Source: Desulfuromusa sp.
GTDB taxonomy: Bacteria > Desulfobacterota > Desulfuromonadia > Desulfuromonadales > Geopsychrobacteraceae
DNA: 5,556 nt
NCBI GenBank assembly: GCA_029934095.1
Contig: JAOZMV010000112.1
Location: 1-5,556, forward strand
Direction of reading: 5' to 3'
Below are positions 5,510 through 5,556 of this stretch, in pieces (within the stretch, counting starts at the first letter, position 1; the number at the start of each line of letters is the position of its first letter). Under the pieces are notes generated by a model that saw nothing but the letters and a program-made list of their open reading frames with translations, did no database searches and was not told the origin of the DNA. The position numbers and the translations under genes were made by a program.

Positions 5510-5556
5510 GCTCAGATCTCACCCAATAACTGATGAGCTGATTGGTTGACCTTTAG

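Overview
The window looks like chromosomal DNA from a Gram-negative, diderm bacterium. MlaA-type outer-membrane lipoproteins only make sense with an outer membrane. The nucleotidyltransferase belongs to a family named after a Geobacter sulfurreducens protein, and TAXI binding proteins are common in anaerobic Desulfuromonadia and Desulfobacterota. I therefore lean to a former 'deltaproteobacterium', as an inference only. All four convincing genes lie on the minus strand.

Layout from left to right. Positions 1-540 hold no convincing gene. Most of this stretch is a roughly 424-bp element (64-487) bounded by imperfect terminal inverted repeats and packed with hairpins: a non-autonomous, MITE- or REP-like repeat. 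A strong stem-loop at 543-584 is the likely terminator of the gene cluster to its right. That cluster, read right to left, is a TAXI-family TRAP solute-binding protein (2740-3726), a secreted alpha/beta hydrolase with an intact GYSLGG nucleophile elbow (1384-2673), and an MlaA/VacJ-family lipoprotein (608-1381). The last two genes are only 2 nt apart and the first gap is 66 nt without a visible terminator, so they read as one operon expressed from a promoter upstream of 3726. The binding protein has no TRAP permease beside it and MlaA has no MlaBCDEF partners in view. The combination suggests an envelope-lipid or lipophilic-ligand function in the periplasm and outer membrane.

Positions 3727-4282 (about 555 nt) are AT-rich and gene-free, with a candidate promoter, several small dyads and an 11-nt echo of the left-hand repeat. 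The right-hand gene (4382-5443) encodes a GSU2403-type nucleotidyltransferase-fold protein. Its reading frame ends at a TAG but stays open and coding-like for 32 more codons. It is preceded by a near-consensus sigma70 promoter whose -10 box is embedded in an 11-bp perfect inverted repeat, which looks like a repressor operator. The unit may therefore be tightly controlled, as toxin or defence genes often are, but no partner gene is visible in the window.
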